In this document: positions 43,430 through 51,480 of the stretch, one piece after another
Numbering within the stretch: the stretch's first letter is position 1
How the letters are laid out: each line of letters begins with the position of its first letter
Source: Actinomadura barringtoniae
Lineage (GTDB): Bacteria > Actinomycetota > Actinomycetes > Streptosporangiales > Streptosporangiaceae
Reading direction: 5' to 3'
Length of the DNA stretch: 64,000 nt
Assembly: GCF_017573505.1 (NCBI RefSeq)
Contig: NZ_JAGEOJ010000001.1
Span: 434,001 to 498,000, forward strand
Program-made: the position numbers and the translations under genes
The notes under the pieces: generated by a model
The model's input: the letters and a program-made list of their open reading frames with translations, nothing else
Database searches by the model: none
What the model was told of the DNA's origin: nothing

Positions 43430-44405
43430 CGGCGGCTCCGTTCAGGCGGACGCGGGGGTCGAGCCAGCCGACCGCGAGATCGCCGATCAGGTTGGCGGCG
43501 ATCACGATCACGCCGGTGACCAGCACGACGGCGGTCAGCACGGCGTAGTCCTGGTCGCGGGCGGCGAGGATGGCCTGCCGTCCCACCCCCGGCCAGGAGA
43601 AGATCATCTCGGTGGCGTACGCGCCCGCGATCAGGCCGCCGACGCCGACGCCGAGCCGGGCGGCGAACGGCACGAACCCGGGCCGCAGCAGGTGCCGGGT
43701 GGTGACCGTCCAGCGGGACAGGCCGCGCACCTGCGCGCTCTCGACGTGCGGCGCGGTCCGCAGCCGCCCGACGCCGGTCTGGACGAGCCGCGCGTAGGTG
43801 CCGAAGTGGTGGCCGAACGCCAGCGCGAGCGCGGGCAGGACCAGATGCGGCACGAGGACGGCCAGGGTCACCGGCTCGCCCGGCCGCGCCAGCCCGCCCG
43901 ACGGCAGCACCTGCCACCACGCGGCGAAGACGTACAGGAGCAGCAGCGCGGTCACGAAGCCCGGCATGCCGCCCAGCGCGAAGAGCGCGCCCTCGATGCC
44001 GCGTCGCAGCCACGCGCGGCGGGTGAGCGCGGCGGCCAGCCCGACGCCGATGGCGCCGACGACGCTGAAGAGCACGGCGACGGCGGTCAGCAGCAGCGTC
44101 CACGGCGCGGTGTCGGACAGGATCTCGCTCACCGGCCGCCCACTGCCGTACGAGGTGCCGAAGTCGCCGTGCAGCGCGCCGGCGACCCAGTGCCCGTACC
44201 GCACCGGCAGCGGGTCGTCGAGACCCATCTGATGCTCCAACTCCGCCACGGCGGCTGGTGAGGCGGGGCGGCCGCCGGAACGCGCCTCGAGGATGTCGGC
44301 GGCGGGACTGCCCGGCGCCAGGTCGAGCAGCGCGAAGCACAGCGCCGAGAGGGCGACGACGACCGCGATGGCCGTCGCCGCCCGGCGGATCAGGAAGCGG
44401 CCCAA
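43416..44405 (-). CDS. ABC transporter permease (DppB/NikB-like)
   Basis: A 329-residue permease. It starts MGRFLIRRAATAIAVVVALS with the DppB-type first helix, and has the large extracytoplasmic loop after TM1 (EHQMGLDDPLPVRYGHWVAGALHGDFG) and the EAA loop ESAQVRGLSRWTVTTRHLLRPG. Six TM helices. The start follows the substrate-binder stop by four bases. Confidence 0.92.
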   Translation of the reverse strand: MGRFLIRRAATAIAVVVALSALCFALLDLAPGSPAADILEARSGGRPASPAAVAELEHQMGLDDPLPVRYGHWVAGALHGDFGTSYGSGRPVSEILSDTAPWTLLLTAVAVLFSVVGAIGVGLAAALTRRAWLRRGIEGALFALGGMPGFVTALLLLYVFAAWWQVLPSGGLARPGEPVTLAVLVPHLVLPALALAFGHHFGTYARLVQTGVGRLRTAPHVESAQVRGLSRWTVTTRHLLRPGFVPFAARLGVGVGGLIAGAYATEMIFSWPGVGRQAILAARDQDYAVLTAVVLVTGVIVIAANLIGDLAVGWLDPRVRLNGAADGRR

Positions 44406-44409
44406 GACG

Positions 44410-45996
44410 TCACGCCCAGGACCACTTCTCGGCGTTCCAGAAGAATCCGTAGCCGTGGTGCCCGAGGGTGCGCCGCGCCGGGCCCCTCAGCGTGGCCGGT
44501 ACGGCGTTGGTGGTCTGCAGGTAGGAGATCCACACGAACGGCGGGTCGTCCACGAGCGCCTTCTGGAAGTCGGCGTAGGCGGCGCGGCGCTCGGCCGGAT
44601 CGGCGGTGTCGCGGCCCCGGTCCAGCGCCTTGTCGACGTCGGTGTTGGCGTACGTACCGTAGTTGGAGCCGCCCTTGTCCAGAGCCTCGCTGGAGTGGAA
44701 CGGCCCGTATACCGAGGAGTCGGCGTCATACGGAGTGCCCCAGCCGACCACGAAGGCGTCCAGCTCGCCCCAGTGCTTGCGCACCCAGTCCTTCGGGCGC
44801 GGGTTCGGGACGACGTCGAAGCCCGCCTTCTTCAGCTGCGTCGCGGCCACGTTGAGGATCGCCACGCGAGCGGAGTCCTCGGCGAACGTGCTGAGCTCGA
44901 ACCGCACGGTCTTGCCGCCCTTGCTCCACAGCCCGTCGGGGCTCGGCCGGGTGTAGCCGGCGGCCTTCATCAGCTCGTCCACCTTGGCGGGGTCGAGCTT
45001 GAACGGCGCGGAGGTCTTGAACGGGTTCTCGTCCAGCGGGCCGGTGGCGGGACTGCCCATCCCCTGCAGCACGCTCTTGACGAACGCGTCGCGGTCCACG
45101 GCATAGTTCATCGCCTGCCGGACGCGCTTGTCGGCGAAGACCGGCTTCTTGAAGTTGAGCATCAGCGCGCGATAGTCGGCCGTCGGGTAGGTCTCCAGCC
45201 GCACCTTCTCCTCACCCTTCAGTCTCGCGACCTGCTGGGGCTGGATGTGGGCGCCGTCGACCTCGCCGTTCTTCAGCTGGATGAGCCGTGCGGTGTCGTC
45301 GGGGACGTACTTGATGACGACCTTGGGGAGCTTCGGCTCGCCCTCGTAGTAGCCGCCGAACGACTCCAGCTGGGCGTACTGCCCGGGCTTGAAGGTGGCG
45401 AGCCTGAACGGGCCGCTGCCCACCGGGTGCTGCCCGAAGTCCGCGTCGGTGATCTTCTTGCCGCGCAGCACGTGCTCGGGCAGCAGGCCCATCGAGACCG
45501 CGTCCAGCAGCGGCGTGAACGGCCGGCTCAGCGTGATCCGGGCGGTGGTCGCGTCGGGCGTCTCGACCGACGACACGGCCGTGAAGTTGCGCGAGAGCGG
45601 AGCGTCGGCCGTCCCGGCCCTGCGCACCGTGTCGATGGTGAACTTCACGTCCTTGGACGTGAGCGGCTGCCCGTCGTGCCAGGTCAGGCCCGAACGCAGC
45701 GTGAACGTGTAGTCCCTGCCGTCGTCGGAGACCGTCCATGACTCGGCCAGCCCCGGCACGACCTTGTTCTGGGCGTCGTGCCGGGTCAGGCCGCGGAAGA
45801 CCAGTTCGGTCACCGGGTCGGTGTGCTCGTCCTGCAGCGCGGGGTTCAGCGTGTCGGGCTCGTCGCCGATCGCGTAGGTGAAGGTGCCGCCGGACCGTGC
45901 CGCCGTCCCCCCGCCGGACCCGCAACCGGCGATCCCGGTGGCCAGGAGGCCGCCCGCGAGGGCGGCCGCCCCGATGCCCATGACTCGCTGATGCAT
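44410..45996 (-). CDS. ABC transporter substrate-binding lipoprotein (DppA/NikA-like)
   Basis: A 528-residue SBP_bac_5 protein. The lipoprotein signal MHQRVMGIGAAALAGGLLAT continues to a lipobox ending at Cys25 (IAGC). Mature landmarks: TFTYAIGDEPDTLNPALQDE, WTVSDDGRDYTFTLRSGLTWHDG, NYAVDRDAFVKSVLQGMG and a C-terminal PFVWISYL. The family binds oligopeptides, nickel chelates or other solutes; the Nur box in the promoter argues for nickel. The start at 45996 has AAGGAG, which is itself part of the operator palindrome. Confidence 0.9.
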   Translation of the reverse strand: MHQRVMGIGAAALAGGLLATGIAGCGSGGGTAARSGGTFTYAIGDEPDTLNPALQDEHTDPVTELVFRGLTRHDAQNKVVPGLAESWTVSDDGRDYTFTLRSGLTWHDGQPLTSKDVKFTIDTVRRAGTADAPLSRNFTAVSSVETPDATTARITLSRPFTPLLDAVSMGLLPEHVLRGKKITDADFGQHPVGSGPFRLATFKPGQYAQLESFGGYYEGEPKLPKVVIKYVPDDTARLIQLKNGEVDGAHIQPQQVARLKGEEKVRLETYPTADYRALMLNFKKPVFADKRVRQAMNYAVDRDAFVKSVLQGMGSPATGPLDENPFKTSAPFKLDPAKVDELMKAAGYTRPSPDGLWSKGGKTVRFELSTFAEDSARVAILNVAATQLKKAGFDVVPNPRPKDWVRKHWGELDAFVVGWGTPYDADSSVYGPFHSSEALDKGGSNYGTYANTDVDKALDRGRDTADPAERRAAYADFQKALVDDPPFVWISYLQTTNAVPATLRGPARRTLGHHGYGFFWNAEKWSWA

Positions 45997-46002
45997 AACT
46001 CT

Positions 46003-46029
46003 CCTTGTTGCAAGTTCTTTGCAACAAGG
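46003..46029 (-). promoter_or_regulatory. Nur box (nickel-responsive operator) in the nickel-type ABC promoter
   Basis: A perfect 11-bp inverted repeat (CCTTGTTGCAA, 5-base spacer, TTGCAACAAGG). Its core TTGCAA-N5-TTGCAA (46008-46024) equals the published Nur consensus tTGCaa-N5-ttGCAA from Streptomyces coelicolor. On the minus strand it lies just after a -10 TATAGT (46032-46037), across the likely start site, and its 3' arm includes the AAGG of the ribosome site. Confidence 0.8.
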
Positions 46030-46105
46030 CACTATACAAGGGATCTTGTGGACAGAACCCCCAGCTCATCCCTGGCCGGCCCCCGACCGGCCCCCGTGAC
46101 CCCCT

Positions 46106-47617
46106 CTAGCCCGCCGGGCGCCCCGAGTGCAGTGCGGTCCGATGGATCTTGCCCGCCCGGGTGCGCGGCAGCTCGGCCATGAACGTCACCGACCGCGGCA
46201 CCTTGTACTCCGGCAGCCGCTCCCGGACCCGTTCGAGCAGCTCGTCGGCCAGCTCCGGCGTCGGCGCCGCCCCCTCGGCGAGCACCACGAACGCCCGCAG
46301 CGCGGCCTCTCCCCCGGCCCGCGCCGCGCCCCCGCCGGCCCCCGGGGCGACGACGGCCTCGACCACCAGCGGATGCTGGCCGAGGATCCGCTCGACCTCC
46401 AGCGGCGAGATCCGTTCCCCCGACACCGTCAGCTGGTCGCGGATCCGGCCGTGGTGGTGCACGAAGCCGTCGCCGTCCACGTGCACCAGATCGCCGGTGC
46501 GCAGCCAGCCCGAGGCGTCCAGCACCTCGGCGGTCTGCTCGGGCCGCCCGAGGTACTCCAGCATCACCGACGGCCCCCGCACGTAGAGCGCCCCCGGATT
46601 GGCCGGGCCGGCGGCCTGCCCGTTCTCGACGCGCACCTCGATCTCGAACGGCTCCAGCACCACGCCCAGCGCGCCCCTGCGGCGCCGGGTGACGGTGTTG
46701 GAGATGAACGTGTGACCGACCTCGGTGCTGCCCAGGCCGTCCAGGACCGGGCAGCCGAAGACGTCCTCGATCCGGTCGGCCAGCGAGGGCAGCAGCGGCT
46801 CCCCGGCCGACGCCGCCGCACGCAGTGAGGAGAACGCTTCCCGGACCGGCTCGCCGATGCTCTCGGCCGAGACCAGCCGCGCGTAGACGGTCGGGACGGT
46901 GAGCAGCAGCGTCGGCCGGTGCCGCAGCGCCTGCTCCAGAACGCCGGGAACGTTGGGGGCCTCAGGCCACAGGACCGCCGACGCCCCGCAGAACATCGGG
47001 AAGAAGATCGACGCGCCCAGCCCGTACGGGTAGCACGCCTTGGACAGCGAGAAGATCACGTCCCCGGGGCCGACACCCAAAGCACCGATCGCCAGTGCCC
47101 GGAAATAGGCCTCGGGGTCGGTATGCCGGTGAACCGCGCCCTTGGGGGGTCCCGTCGTTCCGGAGGTGTACTGAACGTAGGCGGGGGTGTTGGACGAGAG
47201 CGGTACGGGGTCGGGGACACCGACCGGCTCGTCGGTGAGGTCCTCGGCGGTGAGGACGTGGACGGACGGGAATCGTTCGGCCAGTGCGGCACCGCACACC
47301 ACGGCCTGCGGACTGGAGTCGGCGAGCACGTGGGCGTGCTCGGCGGGGGTTTGCTCGGGCCCGGTCAGGACCGCCACCGCACCCAGCCGGAACGCTGCGA
47401 GCAAGGCGGACACGAATCCGGGCGAGTCGGGCAGGGCGATCAGTACTCGGTGGCCGGGGCGTACCCCGGCCGCGTGCAGGACACCGGCCGCGCGGGCGGC
47501 CGCATCGTGCACCTCGCCGTGACTGTAACTGGCGTCGCCGGCGTAGAACAGCGGGCGATCCCGCCAGCCGTAGGTATCCGCGCGTCTGGCCAGGGCGGCC
47601 GCGAGATTGCCTTCCAT
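46106..47617 (-). CDS. Benzoate-CoA ligase family (AMP-forming) enzyme
   Basis: A 503-residue adenylating enzyme of the benzoate/4-hydroxybenzoate-CoA ligase group. ATP loop YTSGTTGPPKGAVHRHTD, then SLSKACYPYGLGASIFFPM (group-typical after A3), DGLGSTEVGHTF, the YxxTGD-type GWLRTGDL with Asp, a hinge GRIRDQLTVSGERISPLEVE, and catalytic Lys in RTRAGKIHRTAL. It likely activates an aryl or short acyl carboxylate. The usual neighbours (dioxygenase, thiolation proteins) are missing. The ATG at 47617 is preferred. Confidence 0.87.
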   Translation of the reverse strand: MEGNLAAALARRADTYGWRDRPLFYAGDASYSHGEVHDAAARAAGVLHAAGVRPGHRVLIALPDSPGFVSALLAAFRLGAVAVLTGPEQTPAEHAHVLADSSPQAVVCGAALAERFPSVHVLTAEDLTDEPVGVPDPVPLSSNTPAYVQYTSGTTGPPKGAVHRHTDPEAYFRALAIGALGVGPGDVIFSLSKACYPYGLGASIFFPMFCGASAVLWPEAPNVPGVLEQALRHRPTLLLTVPTVYARLVSAESIGEPVREAFSSLRAAASAGEPLLPSLADRIEDVFGCPVLDGLGSTEVGHTFISNTVTRRRRGALGVVLEPFEIEVRVENGQAAGPANPGALYVRGPSVMLEYLGRPEQTAEVLDASGWLRTGDLVHVDGDGFVHHHGRIRDQLTVSGERISPLEVERILGQHPLVVEAVVAPGAGGGAARAGGEAALRAFVVLAEGAAPTPELADELLERVRERLPEYKVPRSVTFMAELPRTRAGKIHRTALHSGRPAG

Positions 47618-47769
47618 AGGGGAGCTCCTCCTGCCTGAGGACGACAAGCGGAGGCTACGACGAGTAGGCATACCGACACGGGGAGTTCGCGGTATTTCGG
47701 TCTCGGTGAAGCCGCAATTAGGTCATACGTACGTACCGAGAAGAAGATCCGCCGTGTCGGCCGGCCGGG

Positions 47770-47862
47770 CCGCCGGTCAGGCGGAGCGTTCCGCGGGTCC
47801 GGCGGATGACCCGCCGGTCAGGCGGGGCGTTCCGCGGGTCGAGCGGTGATCCGCCGTCAGGC
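47770..47862 (+). repeat. Tandem repeat of about 41 bp, 2.3 copies
   Basis: Copies at 47770-47810 and 47811-47850 share GCCGGTCAGGCGG, GCGTTCCGCGGGTC and GATGACC/GTGATCC; a partial third (GCCGTCAGGCGG) runs into the last codons of the unknown gene at 47857. The copies also contain internal inverted segments (CCGCC/GGCGG). The 239-base spacer 47618-47856 otherwise holds no gene; ATACGTACGTA near 47727 is a short palindrome of unknown meaning. Confidence 0.6.
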
Positions 47863-48498
47863 GGCGGCGAGGACTTCCCAGGCGCCGTTTCGGCGCACGA
47901 GCAGATCGCGCGTCAGCAGGTTGCCCGCCGAAACGTCGAACGAGGGGTCGGACCCCTCGGCCGGCTGCTCCTCCGACCACACCTGACCGACCGCCCATCG
48001 CAGCCTGTCGACCCCGTCGGGGTGCCCCGTACCGGACGCGACGAACACGTCGCGGGCGGGCGCGGCCACGACCAGGTCGCCCTCGACGTCCTGGGCGAGC
48101 TTGTCGAGGAAGCCGTCGTCCAGCAGCAGCCCGGACTCCAGGCCCTCGCCGAGCGACACCGTCACGGCCCGCACGTCCGGGTACCAGCTGTAGGTGAGGT
48201 CGGGGCGGCGGTTGCGCAGGTTGATCGCGGCCTGGCGGCGCAGATCCTGCGGCGGAATGTCCATTTCGTCGCAGTGTCGCCGCGCGATGTGCTCGTAGCG
48301 GCGCGCCGGCCCGAGCGCGCCGGACCCGAGGGCGCCCTGCTCCTCGGCGAGCTCGAGGGCGTAGGTGACGTAGAGGTCGCCCGCGAACGGGTCGCGGATC
48401 GGCTCCTCGGCCGGGGGAAGCGGGAACTCCAGCTGCACTTCGGCCGGCACCCTGGCCTTCATCAACGGGACGATGAGACTGGCGCGCGGCTCGGTCAC
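47857..48498 (-). CDS. Hypothetical protein, 213 aa
   Basis: I do not recognise it with certainty. It begins VTEPRASLIVPLMKARVPAE; a first acidic block (EFPLPPAEEPIRDPFAGDLYVTYALELAEE) is followed by a helix pair (YEHIARRHCDEM, LRRQAAINLRNRRPDL) and a C-terminal alpha/beta region with VAAPARDVFVASGTGHPDG. The overall order resembles DUF1444-type proteins, where an N-terminal helical part is followed by a strand-rich domain. No signal or membrane segment. The GTG at 48498 has AGGAGG upstream. Divergent from the Opu operon 151 bases away. Confidence 0.6.
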   Translation of the reverse strand: MTEPRASLIVPLMKARVPAEVQLEFPLPPAEEPIRDPFAGDLYVTYALELAEEQGALGSGALGPARRYEHIARRHCDEMDIPPQDLRRQAAINLRNRRPDLTYSWYPDVRAVTVSLGEGLESGLLLDDGFLDKLAQDVEGDLVVAAPARDVFVASGTGHPDGVDRLRWAVGQVWSEEQPAEGSDPSFDVSAGNLLTRDLLVRRNGAWEVLAAA

Positions 48499-48649
48499 GG
48501 CGCTGTCCTCCTGAGGCCGGTGCGTTCTGGCGGGGTGTGGCACGAATGGATCACACTATCGGGCCCCGCACCCCCGCGACCCCATCCTGTGCCCATGCGA
48601 TGTGTGAGCATGTGAATACCTTGGGTAGTGATCTCTCGGGGGATGGCAC

Positions 48650-49297
48650 ATGAGCTTCTGGGAGTACCTGAGCAGCAGGCGCGAGCTACTGGTCTTCGAG
48701 ACCTGGCAGCACGCCAGCATGGTCTTCCAGTGCGTGGTGGCCGCCCTGGTCATCGGCGTGCTGATCGGCCTGATCACCTATCGGACGCCCGGGCTGGCCT
48801 CGTTCGCCACCAGCACCGCCGGGGTGATCTTCACGATCCCGTCGCTGGCGCTGCTGGGTCTGCTGATCACGCCGCTCGGGCTCGGCGTCGCGCCCAGTGT
48901 GGTGGCGCTCACGCTCTACTCGCTGCTCCCGATCGTACGCAACACCATCGTGGGCCTCACGGGTGTCGACCGGACGCTCGTGGACGCGGCGCGCGGGATC
49001 GGCATGAGCCGGGGCCGCATCCTCATGCGGGTCGAGCTGCCGCTCGCCTGGCCGGTGATCCTCACCGGCGTGCGGGTGGCGACCCAGCTGGCCATGGGGA
49101 TCGGCGCCATCGCGGCGTACGTGTCGGGGCCGGGGCTCGGCGAGCAGATCTTCTCCGGGCTGGCCCGGCTGGGCGGCGCGAACTCCATCAACATGACGCT
49201 CGCCGGCACCCTCGGCGTGGTCGTCCTGGCCCTGGTCTTCGACGGCTGCCTGAACCTCATCGGCAAACTGACCACCTCGCGGGGGATCCGTGTCTGA
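48650..49297 (+). CDS. Osmoprotectant ABC transporter permease
   Basis: A 215-residue permease, paralogue of the one at 20556: same length, same MSFWEYLSSRRELL... start and the same LTTSRGIR end. EAA loop GVDRTLVDAARGIGMSRGRI. First gene of the second Opu operon. Its stop overlaps the ATPase start by eight bases. Confidence 0.92.
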   Translation: MSFWEYLSSRRELLVFETWQHASMVFQCVVAALVIGVLIGLITYRTPGLASFATSTAGVIFTIPSLALLGLLITPLGLGVAPSVVALTLYSLLPIVRNTIVGLTGVDRTLVDAARGIGMSRGRILMRVELPLAWPVILTGVRVATQLAMGIGAIAAYVSGPGLGEQIFSGLARLGGANSINMTLAGTLGVVVLALVFDGCLNLIGKLTTSRGIRV

Positions 49298-50552
49298 GAG
49301 CGAAACCACGACCGCGAGCGAGACGGGCGGCGAACCGAGCGGCGAACCGGGCGGACAGGACACCGCGGGGCGCGACATCGAGCTGATCAACGTCACCAAG
49401 CGGTTCCCGGGGCAGGAGACGCCCGCGGTGGACGACGTGACGATGACCATCCCGGCCGGCGAGATCGTCGTGCTGCTCGGCCCGTCCGGCAGCGGCAAGA
49501 CCACCACGATGCGGCTCATCAACCGGCTGATCGAGCCCACCTCGGGCAAGATCATCGTGGCCGGGCAGGACGCGATGAGCCTGAACCCGAACGAGCTGCG
49601 CCGCCACATCGGCTACGTGATCCAGAACGCCGGGCTGTTCCCGCACATGACCGTCGGCACCAACGTCGGCCTCGTGCCGCAGATGCTCGGCTGGGACAAG
49701 GAGAAGATCTCCGCCCGGGTGGACGAGCTGATGGACCTGGTCGACCTCGATCCGGCCACGTACCGGGACCGCTACCCGCGCGAGCTGTCGGGCGGCCAGC
49801 AGCAGCGCGTCGGCGTCGCCCGCGCCCTGGCCGCCGACCCGCCCGCGATGCTGATGGACGAGCCGTTCGGCGCGCTCGACCCGATCACCCGCGAGCACCT
49901 GCAGGACTCGCTGCTGAAGCTCCAGGAGGAGCTCGGCAAGACGATCGTCTTCGTCACCCACGACATCGACGAGGCGCTGAAGCTCGGCGACCGGATCGCC
50001 ATCCTGGACAAGGGCTCGCGGATCGCGCAGTACGCCTCGCCGCAGGAGATCCTGCTCAACCCGGCCGACGAGTACGTGGAGCAGTTCCTGGGCGGCGGGC
50101 AGGCCATGAAGCTGCTGAAGTTCAGCCGCGTCGCCGACGTCTCTCTGGAGCAGGTGCCCGAGGCGCGCGAGGAGGACGACGCGGACGCCGTACGGGCGCG
50201 CATCGAGGAGGCCGAGGGCACGTTCGCCATCGTCCTGGACGCGCGCCGCCGCCCGCTCCGCTGGATCACCCTGGAGGACCTGGAGGGGCTCTCCGGGCCG
50301 AACGGGTCGAACGGGTCGAACGGGCCGATCGGCAGGCACGGCATGGAGATGGCCGAGCCGATCCGGGCCCGTTCCAACCTGCAGCAGGCGCTGGAGGCGC
50401 TGATCCAGACCGACCACGACTCGGTCCCGATCGTCGGCCCGCGCGGCATCTACAAGGGCGTGGTGTCGCTCGGCACCCTGCAGACCGCGATCCGGGACAT
50501 GAAGGAGCAGGCCAAGAACCGCCGCCGCACTCCCGTCGGAGGGGCCGCATGA
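49290..50552 (+). CDS. Osmoprotectant ABC transporter ATP-binding protein with CBS pair
   Basis: A 420-residue OpuCA-like ATPase. Walker A LGPSGSGKTTT, signature LSGGQQQR, Walker B MLMDEPFGALDP, switch His in FVTHDIDEALK. The C-terminal 130 residues form a CBS pair split by a low-complexity insert (GPNGSNGSNG) and containing TDHDSVPIVGPRGIYKGVVSL. The longer CBS region distinguishes it from the 338-residue paralogue at 19526. GTG start. Confidence 0.92.
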   Translation: MSESETTTASETGGEPSGEPGGQDTAGRDIELINVTKRFPGQETPAVDDVTMTIPAGEIVVLLGPSGSGKTTTMRLINRLIEPTSGKIIVAGQDAMSLNPNELRRHIGYVIQNAGLFPHMTVGTNVGLVPQMLGWDKEKISARVDELMDLVDLDPATYRDRYPRELSGGQQQRVGVARALAADPPAMLMDEPFGALDPITREHLQDSLLKLQEELGKTIVFVTHDIDEALKLGDRIAILDKGSRIAQYASPQEILLNPADEYVEQFLGGGQAMKLLKFSRVADVSLEQVPEAREEDDADAVRARIEEAEGTFAIVLDARRRPLRWITLEDLEGLSGPNGSNGSNGPIGRHGMEMAEPIRARSNLQQALEALIQTDHDSVPIVGPRGIYKGVVSLGTLQTAIRDMKEQAKNRRRTPVGGAA

Positions 50553-50655
50553 GCGCGGTGGAGGGGCGCGGCGTCGCCTGGACTGACGAGCGAGGAACGA
50601 GCGAGGAGGGAAGGCGGCGCCTCAAGGCGCCCCGGAGCCGCGCGGGAGACAGAGC

Positions 50656-51480
50656 ATGAGCACGCAGGCGCCACCGGGCCGGGCGGGCACGGACGAGGTC
50701 GCCGAACAGGCGGTGGACGACTCGACGGTCGCCGCCCGGGGATCGATCCACGCACCGACCCCGAAGGCCTGGCGCGCGGTCGTCGAGCCGCTGGTCATCA
50801 TCGGGCTCGGCGTGCTGTGGATGCTGTACGTCACCCACGCCGACCTCGACAGCATCTCCAAGCGCGTCCTGACGGTCAGTTACGTCTGGCAGAAGACGTG
50901 GGAGCACATCCAGCTGACCGTCGTGTCGACGTTGATCGTGCTGCTCATCGCGATCCCGCTCGGCATCGTGCTGAGCCGCCGCTGGGCGCGGCCCGCCACG
51001 CCCGTGGTGCTGGCGATCGCCAACATCGGCCAGTCCGCGCCCGCCATCGGCGTGGTCGTCCTGCTCGCGGTCATCTTCGGCATCGGCTACTGGACGGCGA
51101 TCGTCGCGCTGGTCGCGTACGGCGTGCTGCCCGCGCTGCGCAACACCATGGTCGGCCTGCAGCAGGTCGACCCGACGCTGATCGACGCGGGCCGCGGCAT
51201 CGGGATGTCGGCGCCGAAGGTGCTGTGGCGGGTCGAGCTGCCGCTGGCGGCCCCGGTGATCCTGGCCGGGACGCGCACGACGCTGGTGCTGATGGTCGGT
51301 ACGGCCAGCATCGCCTCGTTCATCAGCGGCGGCGGGCTGGGCGACCTGGTCACGACCGGCGTCAGCACGCAGCGCACGCTCGTCCTGCTGACCGGCTGCA
51401 TCCTGATCGCCCTGCTGGCCCTGCTGGTCGACTGGGTGGGCGCGATGGCCACCCGGTTCCTGTCGCCGAGGGGGTTGTGA
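50656..51480 (+). CDS. Osmoprotectant ABC transporter permease
   Basis: A 274-residue paralogue of the permease at 18741, with a longer soluble N-terminus (about 35 residues). EAA loop QVDPTLIDAGRGIGMSAPKV; ends TRFLSPRGL. It lies 103 bases after the ATPase stop, unlike the tight spacing elsewhere; that spacer holds repeated GACGAGCGAGGA/ACGAGCGAGGA units (about 50583-50608) ahead of a GGGAG site. Confidence 0.92.
   Translation: MSTQAPPGRAGTDEVAEQAVDDSTVAARGSIHAPTPKAWRAVVEPLVIIGLGVLWMLYVTHADLDSISKRVLTVSYVWQKTWEHIQLTVVSTLIVLLIAIPLGIVLSRRWARPATPVVLAIANIGQSAPAIGVVVLLAVIFGIGYWTAIVALVAYGVLPALRNTMVGLQQVDPTLIDAGRGIGMSAPKVLWRVELPLAAPVILAGTRTTLVLMVGTASIASFISGGGLGDLVTTGVSTQRTLVLLTGCILIALLALLVDWVGAMATRFLSPRGL

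Noticed and set aside
46014..46018. Reading the inverted repeat before the ABC operon as only a terminator
   Set aside because: It sits between a -10 and a start codon and equals a Nur operator, so a terminator role is unlikely.
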